NCBI GenBank assembly: GCA_035645145.1 | Contig: DASQNC010000025.1 | Span: 310,001-374,000 of the forward strand | Reading direction: 5' to 3' | DNA: 64,000 bases | DNA from: Azospirillaceae bacterium | GTDB taxonomy: Bacteria > Pseudomonadota > Alphaproteobacteria > Azospirillales > Azospirillaceae | Translations under genes and position numbers: made by a program | Notes under the pieces: model-generated | What the model was told of the DNA's origin: nothing | Databases searched by the model: none | Seen by the model: the letters and a program-made list of their open reading frames with translations, nothing else | Part shown: positions 19,051 to 27,333 of the stretch, piece after piece | Numbering within the stretch: the stretch's first letter is position 1 | Layout: each line of letters begins with the position of its first letter

Positions 19051-19779
19051 ATGGTGCGGTCTCTTCGCGCGACGGTTTGGAACGAGTTCCGGCACGACCG
19101 CCAGCCCGGCCCGGCAGCCGACACCTACCCCGGCGGCATCCACACCCACCTTGCTCGGATCCTGGAACAGGCCGGCCTCGCGGTGCGCACCGCCGTCCTC
19201 GACGAGCCCGAGCACGGCCTGACCGAAGCGGTCCTGGACCAGACCGACGTGCTGCTGTGGTGGGGCCACAAGTTCCATGCGGACGTGGACGACGCCGTCG
19301 TCGAGCGGGTGAAACGGCGTGTGCTGGAGGGGATGGGCCTGGTGGCGCTCCACTCGTCCCACTTCTCCAAGCCGTTCCTGTCGCTTCTGGGGACCAGCGG
19401 GCGCCTGCGCTGGCGCGCGACGGGCGAACGGGAGCGGATCTGGGTGGTGGATCCCGCACATCCGATCGCGGACGGCGTCGGCCCGTGCATCGAAATCGAC
19501 CGCGAGGAGATGTACGGAGAGCCGTTCGACGTCCCGCCACCGGACGAGCTGGTGTTCATCAGCTGGTTCCGCGGCGGCGAGGTGTTCCGCAGCGGCTGCT
19601 GCTGGCGTCGTGGCCGCGGCCGGATCTTTTATTTCCGCCCGGGGCACGAGACGTTCCGGGCCTACCACGATCCGCAGGTGCAGCGCGTGATCGTCAATGC
19701 CGCGCGGTGGGCCGGCGCAACCCCGGCGGGCACATGGCCGTGGGGCCGGACCGATGCGCCGCCCGAACCGTTGGATTGA
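19051..19779 (+). CDS. ThuA-like domain protein (trehalose-utilisation family)
   Basis: A protein of 242 residues. The class-I amidotransferase-like fold of ThuA is visible in TYPGGIHTHLARILEQAG, DVLLWWGHKFHADVDD, GLVALHSSHFSKPF and the C-terminal FYFRPGHETFRAYHDP. ThuA proteins are linked to sugar (trehalose/sucrose) metabolism, though their chemistry is not settled. No sugar dehydrogenase or transporter adjoins it here; the neighbour is the divergent M81 peptidase. The ATG at 19051 sits just after an AT-rich GAAAAATTTTAGG stretch. Confidence 0.82.
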   Translation: MVRSLRATVWNEFRHDRQPGPAADTYPGGIHTHLARILEQAGLAVRTAVLDEPEHGLTEAVLDQTDVLLWWGHKFHADVDDAVVERVKRRVLEGMGLVALHSSHFSKPFLSLLGTSGRLRWRATGERERIWVVDPAHPIADGVGPCIEIDREEMYGEPFDVPPPDELVFISWFRGGEVFRSGCCWRRGRGRIFYFRPGHETFRAYHDPQVQRVIVNAARWAGATPAGTWPWGRTDAPPEPLD

Positions 19780-19818
19780 CGGTCCGGGCGGACGAAGCGG
19801 TTCCGTTCACGGCAGACT

Positions 19819-20034
19819 TCAGTTCACAGCTGACAGGGGGGCCAGCGGGCGGCTGAACTCGGTGCCGGCCTCGGCCAGGCCCTTTGCGTAGCCCGCTTCC
19901 CACAAATCGTACTGGAGGCTGTCCTCGGGATAGGGGTTGCGCCGGATCGACCGGATTTCCCCGCCTGCCTCGAAACCATCGAGCCAGATGATCAACTGCG
20001 CGGGCCGAAGCCCGCGGGGAGCCAAGCTTTCCAT
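19819..20034 (-). CDS. Small protein resembling ribosome modulation factor (RMF)
   Basis: A protein of 71 residues. The layout matches RMF: a first helix with a Gly-rich motif (GFEAGGE, 20-26), then NPYP (33-36), then a second helix ending LWEAGYAKGLAEA (44-56). E. coli RMF has GYQAG, CPY and WLGGWREAMAD in the same order and spacing. RMF dimerises 70S ribosomes into inactive 100S particles in stationary phase. The assignment rests on motif order rather than strong identity. The ATG at 20034 follows GGAGGTCAGC; an in-frame ATG at 20046 has no such site. The gene has its own good promoter (20063-20091) in AT-rich DNA and converges on the ThuA-like gene. Confidence 0.55.
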   Translation of the reverse strand: MESLAPRGLRPAQLIIWLDGFEAGGEIRSIRRNPYPEDSLQYDLWEAGYAKGLAEAGTEFSRPLAPLSAVN

Positions 20035-20062
20035 GCTGACCTCCATTGGTTCGATTTTTAAC

Positions 20063-20091
20063 TGATTAGAATGAATTACCACTTATGTCAA
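20063..20091 (-). promoter_or_regulatory. Sigma70-type promoter of the RMF-like gene
   Basis: Read on the minus strand: TTGACA (20091-20086), a 17-base spacer, then TAATCA (20068-20063). The -35 is a perfect consensus and the spacing is ideal. Transcription would start about 20-25 bases before the Shine-Dalgarno of the RMF-like gene. The surrounding DNA is markedly AT-rich for this window. Confidence 0.6.
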
Positions 20092-20569
20092 ATTTTATAT
20101 ACACCGCGTTGATTTCCTTGGCCTTTTCAGCCCAACCACCGGAAGTTGGATGAGCCGGGCCGGAGTGCCCCGGACGGGATTGGGACGAAGACCTGCCCGA
20201 GCAGGGCAAGGGGCGCGGAGGCGAGCGGCTTTGGCAAAGTATAGGCCCGCTCCCATAGGCAGCGGACCAAAGCCACCCAAAAGGCTATTCCCATTTACAG
20301 ACTACAGACCACGTCACCTTATGCCGTTTGTGTATTCAGACTTCATTGTATAACCTCTATTGTTGATATGACGAGATATACGGATGGCCCACCCCCACTC
20401 TCGCGAGTCTTGAGAATTCACATCGAAGGTCGGAGGATCCATACAAGAGCAACGAGGGGCAAACAAACCCGAGCGCAATCGGATCCCAAGCAAACCCTGG
20501 GGGCACTGATCGCGCGTTCGAAGATCCACGCGTTACCCCGCGGCCCGCGCCGCCGAAGAGGAGGCCCTG
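20092..20569. other. 478-base gene-free spacer, partly AT-rich
   Basis: No convincing coding region is seen. The DNA is AT-rich near 20092-20110 and 20290-20400 and more GC-rich between. A -10-like TATAAC at 20349-20354, preceded 16 bases earlier by TTTGTG, could start transcription toward the cytochrome c gene. That would leave a leader of roughly 200 bases. No clear FNR-type dyad was found despite the respiratory genes downstream. Confidence 0.5.
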
Positions 20570-20959
20570 ATGAAACGCTGGATTCCGCTGGCTGCCCTCG
20601 TCCTTGCGGCCCACGTTTCCGCGGTCCGGGCGGAAGGCGATCCAGCGGAGGGGGAAAAGGTCTTCGGGAAGTGCCGCGCTTGCCACCAGGTCGGGCCAGC
20701 CGCCAAAAACGGTGTCGGGCCGAAGCTGAACGGCCTTTTCGGCCGCCAAGCGGGTTCCATCGACGGCTACCGCTATTCGGATGCGAACAAGGCATCCGGC
20801 ATCACCTGGGACGAGGCCACCTTCAAGGACTACATCAAGGATCCGAGGGCCAAGATCCCCGGCACGAAAATGGCTTTCGCCGGCCTCAAGTCCGATCAGG
20901 AAATCGAAAATATCCTCGCCTACCTCAAGCAGTTCGACGCGGACGGAAAAAAGAACTGA
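20570..20959 (+). CDS. Periplasmic cytochrome c (c2/c550 type)
   Basis: A protein of 129 residues with a Sec signal peptide (about 1-21, ending VRAEG). One haem-attachment motif CRACH (35-39) follows GEKVFGKCRACHQVGP, and the distal Met ligand is probably that in GTKMAFAG. The layout is that of mitochondrial-type cytochrome c2. It lies 159 bases before the oxidase operon in the same direction, so it is a good candidate electron donor to that enzyme, whose subunit II lacks its own haem c domain. A clear AGAGGAGG ribosome-binding site precedes the ATG. Confidence 0.9.
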   Translation: MKRWIPLAALVLAAHVSAVRAEGDPAEGEKVFGKCRACHQVGPAAKNGVGPKLNGLFGRQAGSIDGYRYSDANKASGITWDEATFKDYIKDPRAKIPGTKMAFAGLKSDQEIENILAYLKQFDADGKKN

Positions 20960-21118
20960 TTCAGAGAGATAGATCCATTTAACAGCTACCTTCCGATCAA
21001 CACGGCACCTGTTACCGAGAGGCCACCAGACAGAATTCCGGCACTTCGTTGCAACGTATGGTCTGACCCCCCGTCCTTTTCGGCTGTCCATGACCCTTCC
21101 GGGCGAGGATGAAACGGG

Positions 21119-21982
21119 ATGCACGTCGCAATCATACTGCTCCTGGTCGCCGTCGGTTCGGTGTTGTTCCACCTGTTGAGCCCATGGTGGTGGACGCCCA
21201 TCGCCTCGAACTGGGGCTACATCGACGACACCATCACCATCACGTTCTGGATCACCGGGTTCGTCTTCACCGCGGTCGTCCTGTTCATGGCCTATTGCGT
21301 GTTCCGCTTCCGGCACAGGGCCGGCGGGCGGGCGGCCTACGAGCCGGAGAGCAAACGGCTGGAATGGTGGCTCACCATCCTGACCGCGGTCGGCGTCATC
21401 GCCATGCTGGCGCCGGGCCTGGTCGTCTGGAACCAGTTCGTCACGGTCCCGGACGACGCCACGGAAATCGAGGTCGTCGGCCAGCAATGGCAGTGGGCCT
21501 ACCGGCTGCCCGGCGAGGACGGGCGCCTGGGCACGTCCGACACCGCGCTTGTCAGCGCCGACAATCCCTTGGGCGTGAACCCGAACGATCCCCATGGCAA
21601 GGACGACCTGATCATCCAGGGCGAGGATCTGCGCCTGCCGCTGGGCCGGCCCGTGAAGGTGCTGCTCCGCTCGGTCGACGTGCTGCACGATTTCTATGTG
21701 CCCGAGTTCCGGGCCAAGATGGACATGATCCCGGGCATGGTGACGTACTTCTGGCTCACCCCCATCCGGACGGGGACGTACGGGATCCTCTGCGCCGAGC
21801 TGTGCGGTGTCGGGCACCCCAACATGCGCGGAAACGTCGAGGTGGTGGAGGCCGACGATTACCGCGCATGGCTGGCGCAACAGCGGACGTTTGCGCAGCT
21901 GCGGAACGGGAAAGATGCCAAACGCGGCAATGTGGACCTGGCGCTCGGCCAAGGGAACACGGCCGCGCAGGGAAAGCCATAG
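21119..21982 (+). CDS. coxB: Cytochrome c oxidase subunit II
   Basis: A protein of 287 residues with two N-terminal transmembrane helices (about 3-22 and 40-64; another hydrophobic stretch lies at 84-104) and a C-terminal cupredoxin domain. The CuA ligands are present: His190, Cys225, Glu227, Cys229, His233 and Met236 (CAELCGVGHPNM). The aromatic electron-entry patch is QQWQWAYR. There is no C-terminal CxxCH, so this is not a caa3 fused subunit. There is no lipobox either, so the first helix probably acts as an uncleaved anchor. It is the first gene of the oxidase operon. Confidence 0.93.
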   Translation: MHVAIILLLVAVGSVLFHLLSPWWWTPIASNWGYIDDTITITFWITGFVFTAVVLFMAYCVFRFRHRAGGRAAYEPESKRLEWWLTILTAVGVIAMLAPGLVVWNQFVTVPDDATEIEVVGQQWQWAYRLPGEDGRLGTSDTALVSADNPLGVNPNDPHGKDDLIIQGEDLRLPLGRPVKVLLRSVDVLHDFYVPEFRAKMDMIPGMVTYFWLTPIRTGTYGILCAELCGVGHPNMRGNVEVVEADDYRAWLAQQRTFAQLRNGKDAKRGNVDLALGQGNTAAQGKP

Positions 21983-22055
21983 ATGGGATTTGGAACGCGC
22001 ATGAGCCCCGTCGCCGACGACGGCTAGGTGCGAAGGGCCAGGGAGGGCCATTCCG

Positions 22056-23861
22056 ATGGTCGACATCACGCGCGGGGCGGTCGAACCCGTCCCGCCTGCC
22101 GAAGTCGAGGACGCGGAACTTCACCATCCGAAGAGCTGGTTGACGAAGTACGTCTTTTCCCAGGACGCCAAGATCATCGCCATCCAGTATTCGGTCACCG
22201 CCATGGCGATTGGACTGGTGGCGCTCGTCTTGTCCTGGCTGATGCGATTGCAGTTGGGATTCCCCGGCACCTTCACCTTCATCGACGCAGACAGCTATTA
22301 CCAATACATCACCATGCACGGCATGATCATGGTGGTGTACCTGCTCACCGCGCTGTTCCTCGGCGGCTTCGGCAACTACCTGATCCCGCTGATGCTGGGG
22401 GCGCGGGACATGGTGTTCCCCTACGTGAACATGCTGAGCTACTGGATCTACCTTCTGGCGGTGCTGGTCCTGGTCGCCAGCTTCTTCGTCCCCGGCGGGC
22501 CGACCGGCGCCGGCTGGACGCTTTACCCGCCCCAGGCGATCCTTTCGAACACGCCGGGCTACGAGTGGGGCATCACCCTGATGCTCGCCTCGCTGATCCT
22601 GTTCATCATCGGCTTCACCATGGGTGGGCTGAACTACGTGGTGACCGTTCTCCAGGGGCGGACGCGCGGGATGACGCTGATGCGCATGCCCCTGACGGTG
22701 TGGGGCATCTTCACGGCCACGGTCATGGCGCTGCTGGCCTTCCCCGCCCTGTTCGTCGCCGCCGTCATGCTGCTGTTCGACCGGTTGCTGGGCACCAGCT
22801 TCTTCATGCCGACCCTGGTGGAGATGGGCGAGCGGCTGGACCACGGCGGCGGCAGCCCGATCCTGTTCCAGCACCTGTTCTGGTACTTCGGCCACCCCGA
22901 GGTCTACATCGTGGCGCTTCCGGCCTTCGGCATCGTGTCCGACCTGATCAGCACGCACGCCCGGAAGAACATCTTCGGCTACCGGATGATGGTGTGGGCG
23001 ATCGTGGCGATCGGCGCGCTCAGCTTCATCGTGTGGGCGCACCACATGTACGTCAGCGGCATGCACCCGTATTTCGGGTTCTTCTTCGCCACAACGACGC
23101 TGATCATCGCCATTCCGACGGCCATCAAGGTCTACAACTGGGTGCTGACCCTGTGGCGGGGCGACATCCACCTGACGCTTCCGATGCTGTTCGCCCTCGC
23201 CTTCATCGTCACCTTCGTGAACGGCGGGCTGACGGGGCTTTTCCTCGGCAACGTGGTCGTGGACGTGCCGCTGTCCGACACGATGTTCGTCGTCGCCCAT
23301 TTCCACATGGTGATGGGGGTGGCGCCGATCCTGGTGATCTTCGGGGCGATCTATCACTGGTACCCCAAGGTCACCGGGCGGATGCTGAACGAGGCGATGG
23401 GGCAGTTCCACTTCTGGGTGACGTTCCTCGGCGCCTACGCGATCTTCTTCACCATGCACTACCTGGGCCTGATGGGGGTGCCGCGCCGCTACCACGAGCT
23501 GGGCGACATGGCCTTCCTTCCGCCCTCGACGGCCACGCTGAACGCCTTCATCAGCATCGTCGCCCTGGTCGTCGGCTTCGCCCAGATGGTGTTCGTGTTC
23601 AACCTGGTCTGGAGCCTCGTCCGGGGCCGGGAGGCCGGCGGCAATCCCTGGCGGGCCACGACCCTGGAATGGCAGACGCCGCAGACGCCGCCCGCCCACG
23701 GCAACTGGGGTGCGGAGCTGCCGGTCGTGTACCGCTGGGCCTACGACTACAGCGTTCCGGGTGCCGAGCAGGATTTCCTGCCGCAGAACCATCCGCCCAC
23801 GGCGGACGGACCGGGCGTGCCCCCCGGTCGGCACGGGAGACCGGCCACGCCCGGGGAGTGA
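22056..23861 (+). CDS. coxA: Cytochrome c oxidase subunit I (haem-copper family A1)
   Basis: A protein of 601 residues with twelve transmembrane helices. The haem a ligands are His88 and His417, haem a3 ligand His415 (AHFHM), and CuB ligands His280, His329 and His330. GHPEVY (279-284) carries the D-channel Glu282 and the cross-linked Tyr284, which defines subfamily A1. The C-terminal extension beyond the last helix (about 60 residues, Pro-rich) makes it longer than typical aa3 CoxA. It reduces oxygen to water and pumps protons. A strong GGGAGGG site precedes the ATG. Confidence 0.96.
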   Translation: MVDITRGAVEPVPPAEVEDAELHHPKSWLTKYVFSQDAKIIAIQYSVTAMAIGLVALVLSWLMRLQLGFPGTFTFIDADSYYQYITMHGMIMVVYLLTALFLGGFGNYLIPLMLGARDMVFPYVNMLSYWIYLLAVLVLVASFFVPGGPTGAGWTLYPPQAILSNTPGYEWGITLMLASLILFIIGFTMGGLNYVVTVLQGRTRGMTLMRMPLTVWGIFTATVMALLAFPALFVAAVMLLFDRLLGTSFFMPTLVEMGERLDHGGGSPILFQHLFWYFGHPEVYIVALPAFGIVSDLISTHARKNIFGYRMMVWAIVAIGALSFIVWAHHMYVSGMHPYFGFFFATTTLIIAIPTAIKVYNWVLTLWRGDIHLTLPMLFALAFIVTFVNGGLTGLFLGNVVVDVPLSDTMFVVAHFHMVMGVAPILVIFGAIYHWYPKVTGRMLNEAMGQFHFWVTFLGAYAIFFTMHYLGLMGVPRRYHELGDMAFLPPSTATLNAFISIVALVVGFAQMVFVFNLVWSLVRGREAGGNPWRATTLEWQTPQTPPAHGNWGAELPVVYRWAYDYSVPGAEQDFLPQNHPPTADGPGVPPGRHGRPATPGE

Positions 23862-23871
23862 ATGGATTGGC

Positions 23872-23902
23872 GCACGGCCCGGTCCGACGGACGGGGCCGT
23901 GC
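23872..23902. repeat. Hairpin between oxidase subunit I and III genes, related to the 16038 palindrome
   Basis: The arms GCACGGCCC-GTCC pair with GGAC-GGGCCGTGC around a three-base loop (GAC), with one internal mismatch. Both the core GCACGGCCC and the 3-base loop match the palindrome at 16038. It lies 11 bases after the coxA stop and just before the ribosome-binding site of the next gene. It could weaken downstream expression or shield the coxA mRNA 3' end. Confidence 0.6.
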
Positions 23903-23919
23903 ATGGGGGAGGACGCGCC

Positions 23920-24660
23920 ATGGGTGTCGTGCTGCTCTTCCTGGGGGTGATCGCCGCCGTCGCCGCGTGGTGGCTGTGGCGCCACGGGCTGGCGGACAAG
24001 CCCTGGCTGGAGGTGGGCGTGGCCGGCGACCTCCCCGGTGCGGGCGCCCCGCTCCACCCGGCACCGCTCCACCCGGCCGCGAAGGCGACCGCCGCGAAGG
24101 TCGGGTTGGGGGTGTTCCTCGCCGTCGCCGGTTCGCTGTTCGCGCTGTTCATCAGCGCCTATTCCATGCGGATGCAGTTCGCCGACTGGCGCCCCCTGCC
24201 CGACATGGGACTGCTGTGGGTCAACACCGGCGTTCTGATCCTGGCCAGCGCGGCATTGCAAGGGGCGCAGGTGTCCGCGCAGCGGGAACGGATCGACGGG
24301 GTGCGGGCGGGCCTTGCCGTGGGCGGCGTGTCCACCCTGGCGTTCGTGTTCGGCCAGCTTGTGGTGTGGCAGCAGTTGGCGGCGGCGGGCTTCCTGGCGC
24401 CGGCCAATCCGGCCAACGCCTTCTTCTATCTCGTCACCGCCGCGCACGGGCTGCACGTGTTGGGCGGTCTGGCGGCATTGGGCCGGGTGTTCGCCAGGGT
24501 GTGGCCGGAACCGGACGGGGATCCGGACCGGGTGCGGCTGGGTGTCGAGCTGTGCGCCCTGTACTGGCACTTCCTGCTTCTGGTCTGGGTCGTGCTGTTC
24601 GGCATGCTGGCGATGACCGCCCTGCCCGACTGGCTTTACGCGATTTGCTTCGGCACCTAG
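23920..24660 (+). CDS. Haem-copper oxidase subunit III-like membrane protein (first of two)
   Basis: A protein of 246 residues with about six transmembrane helices. The subunit III hallmarks are in the C-terminal half: FFYLVTAAHGLHVLGGLAAL and ELCALYWHFLLLVWVVLFG. The N-terminal part is unusual, with a Pro/His-rich loop containing a repeated PLHPA unit. It may be a divergent CoxC paralogue working with the second copy downstream, or an accessory subunit. ATG at 23920 follows GGGGGAGGA. It is located between coxA and the second subunit III gene. Confidence 0.75.
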   Translation: MGVVLLFLGVIAAVAAWWLWRHGLADKPWLEVGVAGDLPGAGAPLHPAPLHPAAKATAAKVGLGVFLAVAGSLFALFISAYSMRMQFADWRPLPDMGLLWVNTGVLILASAALQGAQVSAQRERIDGVRAGLAVGGVSTLAFVFGQLVVWQQLAAAGFLAPANPANAFFYLVTAAHGLHVLGGLAALGRVFARVWPEPDGDPDRVRLGVELCALYWHFLLLVWVVLFGMLAMTALPDWLYAICFGT

Positions 24661-24728
24661 CGGAAACGGATGGAGCCCCGGCGCCCGGTCCGGTGGACCG
24701 GCCCAAGTTCCAGGGAGGACCGGCGAAG

Positions 24729-25451
24729 ATGGTGGAAGCGGCATCGACAGGCACCCAAGGCGCCCCGCCACGGCCCGCCGGTTGGCGCGGTGTCGTCACG
24801 GACTGGGCCTCGGACCAGCGGGCATTCAAGAGCGCGTCCTGGGGCAAGGCCATGATGTGGGTCTTCCTGCTCAGCGACACCTTCGTCTTCGGCTGCTTCC
24901 TGCTGTCCTACATGACCGCACGCATGTCGACGGTCGAGCCGTGGCCCAACCCCAGCGAGGTGTTCGCGCTGACCATCGGCGGCGTGGAGATGCCGCTGAT
25001 CCTGATCGCGATCATGACCTTCGTCCTGATCACCAGCAGCGGCACCATGGCGATGGCGGTCAACTTCGGCTACCGCCGGGACCGTGCGAAGACCGCGGCG
25101 CTGATGCTGGTGACCGCGGCCCTGGGCGCGGCCTTCGTCGGCATGCAGGCCTTCGAGTGGACGAAGCTGATCCACGAAGGGGTGCGGCCCTGGGGCAATC
25201 CCTGGGGGGCGGCCCAGTTCGGCTCCAGCTTCTTCATGATCACCGGCTTCCACGGCACCCACGTGACCATCGGGGTGCTGTTCCTGCTGATCGTCGCGCG
25301 GAAGGTTTGGCGGGGGGATTTCGAGACCGGACGGAAAGGGTTTTTCACCGGCAGGTCGGGGTCCTACGAGATCGTCGAGATCACCGGCCTGTACTGGCAC
25401 TTCGTCGATCTCGTGTGGGTCTTCATCTTCGCCTTCTTCTATCTCTGGTGA
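24729..25451 (+). CDS. coxC: Cytochrome c oxidase subunit III (second of two)
   Basis: A protein of 240 residues. The subunit III signatures are clear: WVFLLSDTFVFGCFLLSY, QAFEWTKLIHEG, FFMITGFHGTHVTIGV and YWHFVDLVWVFIFAFFYLW. Subunit III binds subunit I and helps maintain the proton-uptake path and oxygen access; it has no metal centre. It follows the first III-like gene by 68 bases and precedes subunit IV by nine. Confidence 0.92.
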   Translation: MVEAASTGTQGAPPRPAGWRGVVTDWASDQRAFKSASWGKAMMWVFLLSDTFVFGCFLLSYMTARMSTVEPWPNPSEVFALTIGGVEMPLILIAIMTFVLITSSGTMAMAVNFGYRRDRAKTAALMLVTAALGAAFVGMQAFEWTKLIHEGVRPWGNPWGAAQFGSSFFMITGFHGTHVTIGVLFLLIVARKVWRGDFETGRKGFFTGRSGSYEIVEITGLYWHFVDLVWVFIFAFFYLW

Positions 25452-25460
25452 GGACAGGAC

Positions 25461-25832
25461 ATGGCGCACGCAACGGACGCGCACCCGGGGGTGCCCCACC
25501 GCCAAACGCAGGCCCATGCGGAGGGCCAGCAGCATCCGATCCGGCTTTACCTGGTGGTCTGGGGCTGGCTGTTCGTCCTCAGCGCGTGCTCGTACATGGT
25601 CGATTACATCGGCCTGCACGGGTATCCGCGGTGGGGCCTGATCCTGCTGTTCATGATGCTGAAGGCGGGGCTGATCGTGGCCGTCTTCATGCACATGGCC
25701 TGGGAAAGGCTGGCCCTGGTCTATGCCATCCTGGTCCCGCCGCTGCTGGTGCTGGTGTTCGTGGGGATCATGGTGTTCGAATCGAACTACACGGTCTTCA
25801 ACCGCGTCCTGTTCTTCAACGCGGGCACCTGA
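25461..25832 (+). CDS. Cytochrome c oxidase subunit IV (prokaryotic COX4 family)
   Basis: A protein of 123 residues. It has a His-rich N-terminal lead, then three transmembrane helices with the family core YPRWGLILLFMMLKAGLIVA and VFMHMAWERLALVYAI. Prokaryotic subunit IV stabilises the oxidase and is not required for catalysis. Last gene of the plus-strand oxidase operon. Confidence 0.88.
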   Translation: MAHATDAHPGVPHRQTQAHAEGQQHPIRLYLVVWGWLFVLSACSYMVDYIGLHGYPRWGLILLFMMLKAGLIVAVFMHMAWERLALVYAILVPPLLVLVFVGIMVFESNYTVFNRVLFFNAGT

Positions 25833-25853
25833 CGCAAGCGCAAGGCCGGGAAT

Positions 25854-26084
25854 TCAAAAGGCGGTTCCCGCCAGCAGCAAAACGACACCGAGCGCCACAA
25901 GCGCAAGGCCGGGCCAGGCCGTGCCCAAGGGGAACGGGCCTCGGGTCTTCCGGGGTTCCAGTGTTTCGCCCTGCGCCGCGACGGGACGATGCGCATCGCT
26001 CATCCGCCCGCGCCAGATGGCTTGGTAGGCCAGGAACAGCAGGCCGCCGAGGAGGAACAGCACTCCGAACCAGATGCTCGACAT
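25854..26084 (-). CDS. Small membrane protein of unknown function beside the oxidase operon
   Basis: A protein of 76 residues with two predicted transmembrane helices (about 5-24 and 55-75) joined by a charged loop rich in Arg, Pro and Lys. GAGGTGCCGGG precedes the ATG. No family was recognised. It is convergent with subunit IV (21-base gap) and lies 119 bases after the DUF2189 gene in the same direction, so the two may be co-transcribed. A role in oxidase assembly is only a guess from position. Confidence 0.6.
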   Translation of the reverse strand: MSSIWFGVLFLLGGLLFLAYQAIWRGRMSDAHRPVAAQGETLEPRKTRGPFPLGTAWPGLALVALGVVLLLAGTAF

Positions 26085-26203
26085 CCCGGCACCTCCCTCG
26101 TCACCATCCCGGCCCCATCACCCGCCCGGCCCGTGCGCCGCGGGGTGTCCCATGTGCGGGCGGCCGTCCGGGCCGATGCCGGCCCTTGGACGGCCGCCTT
26201 CCG

Positions 26204-27001
26204 TCACGAGACGACAACCTTCCTGTACAAGTGCCAGGTCGCGTGCCCCAGGATCGGCATGACGACCGCAAGGCCGACGAAGAAGGGCAAACTGCCGAGC
26301 AGCAGCAGGAACGCGACGATCAGACCCCACACCGCCATGGTGACCGGGTTCGCGAGGACCGCCCGGATCGAGGTCGATACGGCCGCCACCGGGCCGACCC
26401 GCCGGTCCAGCAGCATCGGGAAGGACACCACCGTCAGGGTCAGGACCAGGATGGCGAAGATCAGGCCGACGAGGTTCCCGAAGATGATCAGGCGCCATCC
26501 GGCGGCGGTGGCGAAGATCAGGCCGAGGAAGGCCCCGACCGAGTCCGGCGCGGCGCTGGCGCCCATGGTCGCCTGGTAGATGGCCTGTGCCGCGAACACC
26601 CAGGCGACGAAGATGGCCAGCAACACCACGCCCAGCACCGCGATCGGGAACAGCGACGGCGAGCGCAGCACATCGAACGCATTCGACCAGGACACCTCGA
26701 GCCCCTGCTCGCGGCGCCGGCTCAATTCGTAGATGCCGATGGCCGCGATCGGGCCCATCAGGGACAGGCCGGCGACCAGCGGGTAGAGCAGTTGCAGCAG
26801 GCCGCCGCCGCCGAACACCCGCGCCGCGATCAGGCCGATGACGGGATAGATGACGCCGAGGAACAGAAGCTGCGTCGGCGCCGCCATGAAATCGTCGCGG
26901 CCCCTGGCAAGGGCGTCCTTCAGATCGGCGATGCCGATCCGGCGGATGGCGGGATGGGCGGGATCGGCCGCGGTATGGGCAAAGGTGGATGTGTTCGCCA
27001 T
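26204..27001 (-). CDS. DUF2189-family integral membrane protein
   Basis: A protein of 265 residues with six or so transmembrane helices. The N-terminal block IRRIGIADLKDALARGRDDF, followed by MAAPTQLLFLGVIYPVIG, is typical of DUF2189. Family members are often found near cytochrome oxidase genes in alphaproteobacteria; no biochemical role is established. The ATG at 27001 follows GGGGGACTT. Hydrophobic loops VLLAIFVAWVFAAQAIYQAT and LLDRRVGPVAAVSTSI are well-formed. It is transcribed away from the tRNA-Ser gene. Confidence 0.8.
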   Translation of the reverse strand: MANTSTFAHTAADPAHPAIRRIGIADLKDALARGRDDFMAAPTQLLFLGVIYPVIGLIAARVFGGGGLLQLLYPLVAGLSLMGPIAAIGIYELSRRREQGLEVSWSNAFDVLRSPSLFPIAVLGVVLLAIFVAWVFAAQAIYQATMGASAAPDSVGAFLGLIFATAAGWRLIIFGNLVGLIFAILVLTLTVVSFPMLLDRRVGPVAAVSTSIRAVLANPVTMAVWGLIVAFLLLLGSLPFFVGLAVVMPILGHATWHLYRKVVVS

Positions 27002-27199
27002 AAGTCCCCCACGAAGCACGCGCAGGAGACATCCTCCTGCAAAGCGTCCCAGAGGGCCCGGTCGGCGGCGGACGACGAGTACGACCCCACTGCCGCCCGC
27101 ATAGGCTGCCGGTCGAACCTTTACCATAAACAGTAGCATCCACCGGCGCGTCGGGGCAGCACCCCTGTCGGGTAGGGTGGCGATATTCCGGCACAAGGG

Positions 27200-27228
27200 T
27201 TGACCCCGCCCCCAGCGCGGCTTATGGA
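27200..27228 (+). promoter_or_regulatory. Promoter of tRNA-Ser
   Basis: TTGACC (27200-27205), a 17-base GC-rich spacer, then TATGGA (27223-27228). The tRNA begins 16 bases after the -10, a plausible distance for a short 5' leader. Both hexamers are one or two bases off consensus. Confidence 0.5.
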
Positions 27229-27243
27229 GCGGGCCTGATCGAC

Positions 27244-27333
27244 GGATGGGTGGCCGAGTGGTTTAAGGCAGCGGTCTTGAAAACCGCCGTGGGTGCAAGC
27301 TCACCGTGGGTTCGAATCCCACCCCATCCGCCA
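27244..27333 (+). tRNA. tRNA-Ser(UGA)
   Basis: A 90-base gene. The acceptor stem GGATGGG pairs with CCCATCC, followed by discriminator G and an encoded CCA. The anticodon stem GCGGT/ACCGC encloses the loop CTTGAAA, giving anticodon TGA (reads UCA). The long variable arm and the GGTTCGAATCC T-loop are standard for class II serine tRNA. It marks the left edge of an AT-richer stretch and is a typical island insertion target. Confidence 0.97.
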
